Of a stretch of 64,000 bases of DNA, positions 25,140-36,548 are shown piece by piece. The notes below the pieces were generated by a model. That model was not told the DNA's origin. It saw only the letters and a list, made by a program, of their open reading frames with translations, and made no database searches. The DNA is taken from contig JAULSN010000004.1 of the NCBI GenBank assembly GCA_033439765.1, positions 5,652,001 through 5,716,000 of the forward strand, in the 5' to 3' direction. Every line of letters begins with the position of its first letter. Within the stretch, counting starts at the first letter, position 1. A program made the position numbers and the translations under genes. This DNA comes from Lasiosphaeria ovina. Lineage: Eukaryota; Ascomycota; Sordariomycetes; Sordariales; Lasiosphaeriaceae.

Positions 25140-26251
25140 GATGCGTAGCTAGGAGGGAGGGAATTTGGCGGCGGGATGATGGTGCGGCCGAGGATGCGAA
25201 GCGAAAGTTGATTGATGGATGTCGAGGAAAAAAGAAGGGGCCTGAACATCTAGAGACAAAAAATATTGAAGGGAAAAAAAAGGGCGTTGCAAGCCTGCGA
25301 GTGTCGACAGCAAGAATCAACAAGCGCACGGCTTCGTCAATTGCAAATAATAACCACCCGGCCTTGTTGTCCTCGAGAGCGGGCACAACAAAGTTGGAAC
25401 GAAAGGAATGGGGGGGGAGGGGCGTCGTATAGGCGACGGTTAAGGGAGCGTAGTTGTTTGGATTGGTCCTAGACGTAAACAAAAGCCTGGTGGACTTGCC
25501 TGAACGTCGGCCATAACAAATTGCGAGCCCCATTTTCCTCTCGCACGTTGGCGTTGGCGCGGCTGGTCTGTGCCCAGGCTGCGACGCGACTTGGAGAGGG
25601 TGTGGGGCGCTTGACAGGGTGATGCATTTCTGCCTTAAGAGTAAGGCGTCAAAACAGCAAACGAATCGCGTCTGCGCTGCGATTCAGTTTGAAGTGCCTC
25701 TTGAAAGTTGGTCCGCGACGAGGGCAGGTGTGACGCATGATTACACAACCACCCCCATGAGTGGACGAAGAACACCACTCCATGTCTTTGACGGCGACGG
25801 CTGGTGAAGATGGGAAGGAGGTACTCGGTAAACTACCCACTTCATGCCTGCTCCTGCCTCGTGATGGTTTCGATGGGCTCGTTCCTGCCTTGTTCCTCCC
25901 TCACTCCTGCCTCTGTGGCTTCCAGTCTGCCAGCGTCTTGTGACCTCCACATAGGTTTAGGTACCTACTATCTGTAGTAGTTTGTGGACTGTGAGTGAGT
26001 CGATGATGGCTTGAAATTTGATCCAGTGCGAGCACTCCAAGCTCCTTGCCAGATACAGCCTACCTTAGAAACGAAAAGAGCCCCAACGTCAAACCTGGTT
26101 TCCCTACCTGCCTTCCTACCCAGATACTTATGTTACCGACAGTATCGCCTCGTTCTGTTTGAGTCGCGGCAAATGTAAATGGGATGGCTAACAACACGCC
26201 AAATCCCCCGCCTTTCTGGTCGTGGTGTACGACGCGGCCGCGACACCTGCC

Positions 26252-26292
26252 ACCTAAGGTACCTTACCTTAGCAAGGCAAGGTACCTCAGGT
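26252..26292. repeat. Imperfect inverted repeat, 19-bp arms, 3-nt loop
   Basis: The arm ACCTAAGGTACCTTACCTT (26252-26270) matches the reverse complement of 26274-26292 at 17 of 19 positions, with the loop AGC between them. The arms are built from CCTAAGGTA / AAGGTACCTT units that recur elsewhere in the window. It could form a hairpin or be a fold-back of a dispersed short motif. Confidence 0.75.
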
Positions 26293-27480
26293 ACGCATAC
26301 ACGTACCCCGAAAGGATACACGGTGTACGCGAAGATGTCCTGTGTTTGACTGCCTTGGTGAGGTGCGCTGGTTACATCTTGTTGAGACCATTACACAAAC
26401 TGCAGATCCCTCCTGATGTTGCGCCCGTGTGGGAGCAGCCTGCGAGGAAGTGGACGGCCAGGTAGGTGGCTTCCGTCAGGCCTAGGAGACCTCAGATGAC
26501 CTAATGGTGGTCAGTAAAGTAGATACGCTACCATCTCTGCCCACTTGCCTAGGCGGGGACGGAATATGCAGTCTCGCCCATGGAGGCGATGCCCGGCGCA
26601 ATGAGGTTTCTATCCCAGATACGTCCAGCGTACAGACCGTACCTACCTACCTAAGGTACTCTCAGCTCATCGGACACATTTCAGCTTCACTTCCAGTCTT
26701 CTCCAATACCAAGTTTGAGATCCACGGATGCACAAAGGTACCCGTGGGTCGGCATCTCAGATACGGCACCAATTTACAGAGTAGGTCCACGCGAGCTTCG
26801 TCCTCTTCTGCTAATCACCTTTCTCTCTTTGCGCTCCCGTGGCCTCCTAAGGTAAGTAAGGTACGTGCAATCAACACCCATATACGCCTACCTAGGTAAC
26901 TAAGGACCATAGATCCCTCCTTGGCTCCACAGCCGAATCCGTCCTTGGATGCATCAGGTTGTGGTTCGTTCGCTCGCGGCCATGTTCGATCAGATATCAC
27001 TTCCCAGGACGGATGCCCATTCGTTGATCATCATGCTGGACAACACGTGCCGGACCAATATGAGATGAGGCCTCGAGGCTCCTGCAGTGTCTTTCTAGGC
27101 TCTATGCAGGGGAGGGAGGATTGGGCTGCTTTTGTTTTCTTTATTTCGTCGCTTTTTACCTTTTGTTCTTTGGCCCTCACTTCTTTTTCGGTTCTTCTTT
27201 CTCTGCTTCTTCTTTTTCGACTAAGTCAATGTGTCCATACCTACATACATACAATCCCGGTCGGTCGTGCACCATATCCGCCCCCGTTGCCGACAACAAC
27301 TATACCATCGCCGAGTGGGCGCTGGCCAGGGCCATCTGCCCTTTACAGCTGGAGATCCTTGTGCTCCAGCAGGTGCTCGCGGCAGTCGTGCTTTACTTAG
27401 GGCCTGTGCATTTGCCTCAATTTCACATGTGGTGGGTTGGTGCGCCTCAATGTATGTATGTACTATGTATGTACATACCC

Positions 27481-27535
27481 TGCCATGCCATGCCATGCCA
27501 TGCCATGCCTTGCCTTGCCTTGCCTGCCATGCCTT
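27481..27535. repeat. TGCCA / TGCCT pentanucleotide repeat
   Basis: Five tandem TGCCA copies run into TGCCT copies and a last TGCCA. It is an imperfect microsatellite in the intergenic gap. Confidence 0.85.
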
Positions 27536-30206
27536 GGCCACCTGCGGCCTCGGATGCGCTCCAGCAGATGAGAAAATCCCCGAGATGCCTGCAGCCGCAA
27601 CGTACTACGCGAAGCGAGACTGTCAGAAGCATGCCACTCCATGGAAGTCTGGGCAGGACGAGGCGGATGTCAGGCGCAGACTGTATCCGGCCCTTGGCTA
27701 TTTGAAGCGTCACCGGCTACCATCTTCCTCTCGCTTGGCTAGCTCTGCCGTGCTTTGGTCCCCTGGCGTCCGATGCCTGTGATAGGGACGAGTACATACA
27801 TACATGGGCTAGGGTAGGGGGAGCTGAATGTCGGCCGAGACATGGCCGGGAAGACCGAACATCTGGGTCCTGATGGCGGCAGAGGCGGCTGCTTCTTTTG
27901 CTGCTGCTTTTGTCGAGAGAGGACGAGGTAGCTTCACGCTCACATCAACAACAGGCCACACAACGACAGCCGGCTTTGGTGTCACACCAACACGCCTTCC
28001 CGCGTCGCCCATCGGCAAGCCGAGCCTGTCGTAGTCTCTGCCTCGTTTGGATCTGGGGTCGTGGCGTTTTCTCGCTGTTCTGTTTGGGAAAATGCACTGG
28101 CCATGTTGGGCTTCAAGATTCAAGCTGCGGGCGTCTGTCTGGCTTCAGGCTTCAGGCACAGTGCTGGGAGCCGGACCGGTCACCTCGTCAGAGGCTTGGG
28201 ACGACGGCAAGCTGCAGAAATCATTGCGCGGTTGGAACGACGCGCAGGGGGGCATGTCCCGCCTCGAGGGGTGTTGCCTGAACATGCTAGCCGTTGTGGC
28301 CGGGGGGGGGGAGGGCAGCGAAGCCTACCTGTCCGTGATTCGCTGCTGAGGGTTATTGATTGCCCTCCACACTGGATGCGTCCATCACCTGTGGCCTGCC
28401 TATGCGCCACATTTTCTTTCAACCTCATTCGATCTGTTGCCTTGGCACCCGGCCGCTGCTGCCACTACGCCCAGCTGTCTTGACCCTCGCATGGCTCGCG
28501 GACAGCCGAACCGGGCTGCTGGGTGCTATCACGTCCTCGTCGGCGATGGGCTCACAAAGACGGCCTCTTGAAATGGCCAGCTAGATGCTGAGCTATGCTC
28601 TGCCCTGTGTCTCGTCTCATCGGACACTTTTTCCGCCCTGCACGAGGCCAGCTCGCGGGGATGGTGGGGGAACAGGGCTCAGCACTGTGACGGCAGAGCG
28701 AGACATAACGTCCATCTCCGTGACGGCAGCCACCGCCGGTGGCGAGGGCCCAGGCACGCTTCTCGAAAGGCCCTAGAACATCTTTCACGTAAACATGCGT
28801 GGTTGGGGGGCGGGGCGGCTACGCGCAGCGCCATCTCTATCATAATTAATCAAAAAGGGGCTTGTCACAGTTTTCGCTCTCGCTGTCAACCAGCCAGAAC
28901 AGCCCATCACTGAGTCTTTCTGGGTCCTGGCATACTGCCCCCCCAGCACTGACCAGCGCTGGATGCACCGGACGCAGTCTGCCCTCCGCTCTTTCTGCTA
29001 TCTTTTGCTGAGGTCAAGATGGCCGTGGAGCGGTGAAGCTGCCACGTGTGTGTCGAGTCGACTGTTGATGTCGGCTGGGATATCATGGCTGGGCCATGTT
29101 CGTTCTTTGTCCCACGCCTCTCAGCGCCGTCGCCTAGCCCGGGCCTCAAGCGGCACCTCCTGCAGCCTTCCGCAAGCCGGCTCTCCGTCAAGGAGGATCC
29201 CAAACAAGCCACTCCCCTGCTCTGCTTGTCCCCTCCAAGTTGGGTATTTGCGCTGTCAAACTCATTTGTTGTTTTCTTTCCGCACGGGCTATCTGCGTCA
29301 TCTGGCCACCCGCCATGGACCACTTTCAAGCCTGGCTGGCCCCCGGCTCGGTGAGATCCAATGAAACATGGTGCCCTCGGTCTCTCCTTGGTCTTCCACG
29401 CCCCTGCTCGTCAACAAAGCCGGCAGTGAGACAGACGCCCTTCTCGCTGGCTCCCCTACAGGGCGAGGGAGGGTGCCCTCCCACCGGGGGGCACATATCC
29501 GCAGCGGTCGGCGACGCATTTGTTTGATACATCCGGCCTCGTGGAGCCGAAGCCGGTCCCTGTCAAGAGGACGTGCGACCTTGCATCATATCCAGTGACA
29601 TAACTCCGCCTTCTCTCACACCCATTGGCGGCACTGGCATACCGCTATTGCTTCGACGGTCGAGTGGGAGTTCAGACGCTGCCGCGGCCTTTCACTGGTC
29701 ACTTGGTGGCTCCAACTCGACTAAAAAAGCGGTGGAACAGCCAAACGCCCTGCAAGCTCATGTGGTGTCGATTCTGTAGCTACCTGGACAAAGCACCTGC
29801 GCTAAGAAGGCCGAACCAAGGTCTAGAGACACGGACACTGCCCGCCGCCGGTCCTGTAGGACGCTACATTCCCGACCTCAAGGGAAAAAGAGAGAGAGGT
29901 AGAAGAGCCATCTCGGCCCTCTGGTGTGTGGAATAAAAGCTCCACGGCCCCAGACTGCTCGCGAGGGCCACACGAGAGCGCTTTGTTGTTTGCGGGCTGA
30001 AAAGGGACTTGTTTTTCTCCCCAACAAGTCTGATAGCCACCAACGCAAGCACCGTCTGAGTCCATAACCGTGTCTGTCCGCCCGTCACCGACGGGTCGTT
30101 CACCACTGCATTTCCTACTTTTTCCCTTCGATTCTCCAGACCCGCCTCACCTCCTCGCCTGATTCTTTCTCCCCTCTCATACCCCGTTCCGGCTGCAGGA
30201 GCAGCC

Positions 30207-32442
30207 ATGACCGCTGCGAGACATCCACACGCAAACACTGCCATCATGCTGCCGCTGGCTTGTCTTCTTAACCCGGACCCTTCCCCGGGTCCGCAGCCAG
30301 AGCCTTGCCAAACGCCTGGGATACCAAGTCATCGACTTCCATCCCATGCGGACCAGCCAGTCGTCCTCCATAGGCGGCTGATCGATGGGCGAAGTATGGC
30401 AAAGGAGTCCAAGCTTATTTCAAGCTCCAAACCAAAGGGTGTTATCAACTTTTATCCATTTGAAGAGGGCTTGGACGAAGCCTCGCTGCGCGAGATCCGC
30501 AAGTTCCACGTCGAGCCGCTTGGCGAGATCAGCAAAACCTGCCGACGAATTCCGTACAACAGCGGCAAGAAAGACTTCTTTCGCAAGACTGGTCGGGAAA
30601 GCTTCGAAGGTGGGTGCACGGTGGAAGATGCGGCCTCGTCAAGCACGAGGACCGGTAGGCTGACTCGTCCAAACAGTGTTTCAATATGACTTCAGAGTGC
30701 CCGGAGCCGACAAGCCTTACACGGTAATGTGGGACTACAATGTCGGGCTCGTTCGTATGACTCCTTTCTTCAAGTGCTGCAAGTACTCAAAGGTGCGTTT
30801 CTCTCTTGTTTCCCTTAGCGGTCGCCCTAGAGGGATGTTGGCTGACGAGGCATAGACAACGCCGGCGAAGATGCTCAACGTCAACCCAGGCCTCAGAGAC
30901 ATTACGCATAGCATTACCGGGGGCTCTATTGAAGCTCAAGGTACTTGGCCCTGCATCAAGAAGCCGCTATGATTTGTGTGGCCTCTCTTGGCCCGATGCT
31001 GACAGTTTTACGTAGGCTACTGGATGCCGTTTGCTTGTGCAAAAGCCGTCTGTGCTACATTTTGCTGCTCGATTGCAGGCGCTCTCATTCCAATATTCGG
31101 GCCCCTATTTCCATCGCAGTGCATCCCGCTTGAAGCTCCCGAAAAGGCCCGCATGCTCATCAGCCCAGAAATCGTAGCGCAGTCGAGGCGCGACGCAGCC
31201 GATAACCTCCGCATCATCACGAAAATTGGCCTTCTTCCCAGTCCAACCCCCTCCACCAGGAGCAGCAGCCCGCAGTCGCACTCCCAAGAGCGCCGGCCCA
31301 ATAGCAGCCAGGAGATGCGGCTTAACAAAGGGCTGGACGTGGATAGTAGCCCCTACTTTTCCGCAACGGATACAGATATCGACCACCAAGAAGTGCGGAG
31401 CCGGTATGTGTTTGGACGTGGCCCTCCTCCTCTGCGTAATGGACCGACAAGCGCCGCGTCAAGCATGCACACCCCGGGCTGGACGGCGGTGAATCAGTCC
31501 TCCATGGTCCGTCACCACTATGCTCAGTACGCCGCGGCCGCACCTCCCCGTTTCCCGGTCGGCATGCCGCTTTCCAGCGACCAAAACAGCCGCCATGAGA
31601 CCGCAGACCCGTACCTCTCTGCCATCCCGCGGACTGCTGCTGGGTCCGGTCGCCAGCAGTCTCATCGGCAGCACTTCCGTCAACCGCTGCCGACGATGCG
31701 CTCCCGGAGATATTCCACGCACAACAGGAACGGCAGCGGCAGCAGCATTGGTAGTAGCGACAGATTAAGCCAATACTCGGGCCAGCTCCAGCTGTCCCTC
31801 CACGTCCATAGAAGAGGAAAGCGCAGCGTCAGTCAGCTCGGTGACGACGACGACGACGACGACAGTTATTCTCGCAGCTTCCACGATGATGAGTATGATG
31901 CCAGCGAGAGCCTGAGCGAGAGCAGTCCTACCATAACCATGGCAGCCGAGGATGGCAACGACGAACATCTCGCCGGGCGCGCGCATCACCACCGCCGCAT
32001 TCTTCTCCCCCCTCTCCCTCCTTTTGCCACCATATCTCCGCGCCTTGCCCAGGGTCTAGACCGGCAAACGACTACCAACAGCAATGAGGAAGACGACAGC
32101 CGATCCAGTGACCGCGTCGCATCCGAGAAGGACGCGGCCATGGCTCTGATGCATTTAAGGGCGCTGAACTCGCAGACGAGACAGGCGGATGACGGCATTG
32201 AAGCGGCGCGTCGCCAAAGCCGGGATCAAAGGACGAGCAAGGGAGGTAGTATAAGCCAGGACTCGGCCCCGACCTCGCCATCGCGCCGAGTTGCGACCGC
32301 CCCCCGTTCTTCTCCTTCTACCGTCGTTGGAAGTGCCGCTGTCGCCGTCACAAGCGACGCTGATGGCGAAGACGACGATACCGACATCCGCTCAAGCTAC
32401 AGCCGCAGGAGACTCAAGAGACGCAGAACAGTCTCGATGTAA
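30207..32442 (+). CDS. APSES-domain transcriptional regulator, XBP1-like
   Basis: Predicted 676-aa nuclear DNA-binding protein with one APSES/KilA-N domain spread over all four exons: 30207-30609, 30677-30792, 30856-30940 and 31016-32442. Recognisable family segments are [54 protein letters not shown] and [17 protein letters not shown], ending near LFPSQCIP. This is the XBP1-type APSES subgroup of filamentous fungi, related to the stress-induced repressor Xbp1 of yeast. The region after about residue 260 is disordered, with Ser/His/Arg-rich and acidic runs (including a Glu/Asp patch near 31,840), and has no ankyrin repeats, unlike MBP1/SWI6. An in-frame ATG at 30246 ([12 protein letters not shown]) is an equally plausible start; I took the first ATG. 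Targets cannot be inferred from sequence. Confidence 0.87.
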
Positions 32443-32896
32443 ACTCCCTGCCCTTGGCTGCCGATGGCGGCACGATATGATCTGGACTCCCCTCTCACCC
32501 GCTAGTTATTCTCGTCAACCTGAGATTCTTTTCAGTTCCTTTTCTCAATGTTCGCCGATTTCCTCCTCTTTTTTCTTTCCTCTTACATACTGTCCCAGGC
32601 CAGAGTTTGCCACTCCTTGCCTTACTCAAACTATGAGCGAGTGTGTTGATTTTGGGCTTTTGCCCCTTTTCCTTGCTTGTTTCGGTACTGTACTCGTTTA
32701 CTTTCCTTTTTCCTTCTCTTGTTGACAACCGATCGCATTTGCGGGAACATGGAGGCAAGAGAAAAAAGATAGGGGAAGGGAAGAACGCAGCAGCAGCTGT
32801 TACTTTCTGTGGGAGAGATGAAAACAGGCCTGACAGGGCAGGCAGCGCAAGCGCCTTGATGAGAAACGATCAATGAACATATGCATAGGTACGAAA

Positions 32897-32931
32897 TGGG
32901 TATGGGCATAGGCATAGGCATGGGTATGGGC
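32897..32931. repeat. GGCATA/GGTATG hexanucleotide repeat
   Basis: Degenerate hexamer array of GGTATG, GGCATA and GGCATG units just 3' of the APSES gene. Confidence 0.8.
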
Positions 32932-33460
32932 GCAATTACGTATTTCAGAACAGGATGGCGAGGGCGGATCGGTGACGCGTTCAGGCGCTCCCGTCTGTGC
33001 TGTGGGGAAAGAACAGGTTGCGGGAGGATTTTCTGGAGTTGATTCCTTTTTTTTAATTGTCTTCTTTTGCAAAGAAGTGCCATCCCCCACTTGTGCCTAC
33101 CTGGTTTACAGGGTAGCGTATTTAAATCGGTGGAAAGTTGCGCAGCGTCGGTGCAGTGGTTGATGGAGCGCGTAGGAGGAATGAATGGTATTCGCACTGG
33201 ATTTGTTGATGAAAGAACAGAAAGAAAAAAAGAGCATGTATCTTGCCCTGATGCTTGGTGCTTGCTATTGCTGATGATGAAAACATGGGATCAGCGAGTG
33301 CTCCGTGACTACGGTAGTGGTGTGTATGCCTATATATATGTGATTGCGAGGAATACGGTTCCTTGGCTTGCCTTGCTCTCTTTCCCCCCTTTAACATCCA
33401 CCACACACCCGTTCTCTCGGCTCTCAGCTTATCTGTAAGTAAATAAGTATGTACCTAGGT

Positions 33461-33503
33461 GTCTAGTCTGTCTGTCAGTCTGTCTGTCTGTCTGTCTGTC
33501 TGC
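33461..33503. repeat. GTCT tetranucleotide microsatellite
   Basis: About ten GTCT units with one interruption (CAGTC), in the convergent intergenic region. Confidence 0.9.
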
Positions 33504-33668
33504 TCTATCCATGTACACATTAGAAACCCCAGACCAAACTCGGATCTGACACAGAGCACGACAACGCCCGCCCTAAAAGCCTACCTTAGTTCTACTAGAA
33601 AAAAATGAGCATGAATAGAAATAAGTAGACGTGTGTGTCGGGATATGATCACGTCACTTGCCAGCAGT

Positions 33669-34351
33669 TCACTTCAGCAAACTCCCCACGTCATGAAAGC
33701 GAACCGAGTCCATCCACGGCGGCTGTCCCTGCCCGGCATCAGAACCAGCAGCACCGCTGCTCGAGGCGCCCACGCGGCCACCCCATCCGGCACCCCACCC
33801 CGGCAGCACGCCGGCGTGTGCCACCATGGGCAGCTCGTCGCCGTAGCTGCCTGCTTCGTAGCCGTTGCTATTGCTATTACTACTACTCCGGAAGGATTTG
33901 GAGGCAGTGGCGGGGGGAGGCGACGACGGCGCGCCGCCGCCGCTGCCCGACGCGAAGAGCGCTGCCGACGCATTGCTGTTGCTGCCGCTGCCGCTGCCGC
34001 TGCCGCTGCCGCCGCCGCCGATCGATGTCGTCGTCGTCCCTGTGCTGTGGCCTTTACCGTCTTCTTTCTTCTTCTTCCGCCTCAGGCCCGCCCACCCCCT
34101 GGCGCCGCTCTTGTTTTGCTGCTGTTCTTCCAGCTGCTGCTGGTACTGCATGGCGGCAAGCTCAGGGCTGGTCATGATGCCCATGCGCGGACTCCGGGTG
34201 GCGGACGAACCGGGCCACGCCGACCCGTTTTTCCCTCCTGCCCCTCCTGCGGCGCCTGGCCCTGCGCCGGCCGCCATGTGCGGCGACCTGGCCAGGCGGA
34301 AGCCCGCTGGCTGGCCGCCGGCGAATGGCCGCTTCCACCACGCGGCTGGGG

Positions 34352-34399
<48 letters not shown>

Positions 34400-36548
34400 C
34401 GTCGCTGCGGCTGACGCCGCCGACGGGGCGCTCGCCGGCGAGCTCTTCCAGCGTCACGCCCTTGGTCTCGGGGATCAGCAGCGACGTGGCGGTGCCGCAG
34501 AGCATGAAGAAGGCAAAGATGAGCATCAGGCGGTCGAGCCAGGGCGAGCACTTGCGGTCGCTGCCGTCCGAGGATGATGACGAATCGGCAGCGGCGGCCG
34601 TCGGGGGGCAGTTGGCCAGCAGCGGCGTGGAGATGACTTGCGCAAGAATGGCGCCGATCTTGCCGCTGGCGGCCGAGAGGCCGTGGCCGGTCGAGCGGTA
34701 GCGCGTGGGGAAGCACTCGCCCGGCACGATGAAGGTGGTGGTGTTGGGCCCGAGGTTGAAAAAGAACTGCGCGGCGATGTATAGTACTAGCAGCGGCACC
34801 TCGGATAGCCGCGCGTTAAGCAGCCCTAGCAGGCAGAATAGTACTGTGAGGACCGCGAACCCGCCGATCTGCAAGGGTTTGCGCCCGACCGTGTCGATGG
34901 TCACCACGGCCGTCCAGTAGCCCGGCAGGCTGCCCGCGCACGCCAGGATGATCAGCCCCACGGCGTTGTTGTAGAGGGCGTGGTACAGCGTCGGGCCGTC
35001 CGAGTAGCCGATGGCGCTCAGGACCACCGTGTTGTTGAGCCCGAGCCCGTAAAAGGCGAGGTCCTGCGGGGGCAGTAAGTCAGTGGTTATTCTACAGAAA
35101 GGGGAAGAGAGAGACGGACGAGAAAGAACCACGACAGCGTGGTGCCCAGCAGGACCCTCATGTTGCGGCCCTGGCTAAAGTAGGCGTAGAGGTCGGACCA
35201 CGAGGCCGAGGGGATGGCCAGGGAGGGCCCGGCCTGCTTGATGCGGGCGTGGCGCACGGGGTCGACGGAGCCCTCGGAGCGGTTGGCCATGTAGGCCTTG
35301 ATGTCGGCGTCGGCCTTTTCGACGTCGTGGGCCACGTCAAAGGTGTAGCGCGGCGTCTCGGGGATGGTGATGCGGTAGTACAGCGCCACGCACGCCGGCA
35401 GCGCGCCCACGGCCACGATGATGCGCCACGCCCGGTCCGCCGCAACCTGGCACGCGTAGTCGCAGTCACCCACGCCCGCCGCCGTGATGAACGAGTCCTT
35501 GAACGCCGCCGTAACCATCAGCGCCACCACCGCGCACGCAAGCTGGCCCATTCCTTGCATCGAGAACACGGCCGCCATCATGGCCCCGCGCCACCGCGTC
35601 GGCGCGAATCTGGAGGCACACACGTGTCAGCAATATAGGTACCTACACTGCCAGGAGCAGAGACCAACGCACTCGGATGTTATGATTGCCGATAGCGGAT
35701 AGTCCCCTCCGATGCCGATGCCCTGGGCGACCACGTTAGCCAGAAACAGGAGAGGGGGAAAATGGGGAAGTGAAAAAAGGGAAAAGGGAAAAGGGAAAAG
35801 GGGGAAGGAAAAAAGGGGGTCAGCCGCACCATCATGACCCTCCAAAACACCAGCAGGCCAGTTGAGCTCATGGACTGGCTCGGGCTCGCCAGAGCGCAGT
35901 TGAGCGTCGACAGCACGATGATGCCCAGCTCGACGCCGTACATGCGGCGGCGGCCGCAGACATCGGCGAGCCATCCGAACAGCAGCTGGCCGACGACGAT
36001 GCCAGCGCTGGTCGACGCCTTGAGCGCGGTGCTGACGGGCCCCGGCAGCGAGCCGTGGTTGCCGCCGAAGCCGTTGGCCGCGGCGGCCGGCGCGCCCTGC
36101 CAGAACACCACCCCCAGGAACGTCGTGATCAGGTTGATGGCGAAGATGTCGTACGAGTCGAGGAAGAAGCCCACGCCCGCCACGGCCACGGCGCGCACGT
36201 CTTGCGTATGTGTCAGTAGGGCCACATTACATGCTAAAGGAGGGGGAAGAACAAGAACATAGATACACACGTACGGTACAGGCCAAAGGGCACCTTGTCT
36301 ATATCCGACAGGGCCAGCCGCCGCCTCAGGTTGGGGTCGGAGATGTGCGAGTAGTCGTTTGCTGTGTGTGCGGACGGACAGACGGACGGGTTAGAAAACA
36401 AAACAACAGAAAGAAGACGGTCTCAGCCACGGTTTAGCATCCGCTCACCAAAGTTATGAAAGGCATTGTTGCCTCCGTGCGTCAGGCTGTGGTGCTGGCC
36501 GCTGCCGCTGGCCGGCAGCGGCGCCATGGGCTCCGGTAGGTAGTCCAT
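33669..36548 (-). CDS. PHO84-type phosphate:H+ symporter with long tail
   Basis: Predicted 830-aa major-facilitator phosphate permease of the Pho84/PHO-5 class in the plasma membrane. Exons in order are 36548-36449, 36361-36275, 36200-35830, 35722-35673, 35609-35120 and 35063-33669. Family hallmarks are HVRAVAVAGVGFFLDSYDIFAIN in the first helix (Asp77, Asp80), GIGIGGDYPLS (Asp193, matching the phosphate-site Asp of Pho84), WFFLDLAFYGLGLN, VGRKPLQ, LGPNTTTFIVPGECFPTRYRSTGHGLSAASGK and a last helix followed by PETKGVTLEEL near residue 570. Usual homologues end soon after this. Here about 255 further residues follow, rich in Ser, Gly and Asn, including 15 consecutive Asn. Intron 3 carries an AAAAGGG repeat, and intron 5 uses a GTCCGT donor. 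Phosphate-starvation control is expected from the family but not shown by the sequence. Confidence 0.9.
34353..34397 (-). repeat. Pure trinucleotide repeat coding 15 Asn
   Basis: Fifteen uninterrupted GTT units on the plus strand are read as AAC on the coding strand, inside the C-terminal tail of the phosphate transporter. The lack of synonymous AAT codons indicates recent expansion by replication slippage. Confidence 0.95.

Larger units (their letters stand above)
25140..30206. other. 5 kb intergenic region upstream of TOP2 and the APSES gene
   Basis: No gene recognised. The first 500 bases are the TOP2 promoter. Plus-strand frames of up to 194 codons (27121-27705) cover homopolymer-rich and TGCCA-repeat DNA and look spurious. 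Several CCTAAGGTA or CCTACCTA motifs cluster at 25.9-26.9 kb. The 3' part probably belongs to the long promoter and leader of the APSES regulator. Confidence 0.55.
32443..33668. other. 3' intergenic region between APSES gene and transporter
   Basis: The two genes converge. The stretch holds two simple repeats (listed separately) and no recognisable gene. Confidence 0.65.

Noticed and set aside
27121..27705. 194-codon plus-strand ORF
   Set aside because: Phe/Ser-rich from a poly-T tract and the TGCCA repeat; no motif and no splice logic.
33633..34577. 314-codon plus-strand ORF
   Set aside because: Antisense to the transporter tail; its poly-Val and poly-Ala tracts are just the GTT and GCC repeats read on the other strand.
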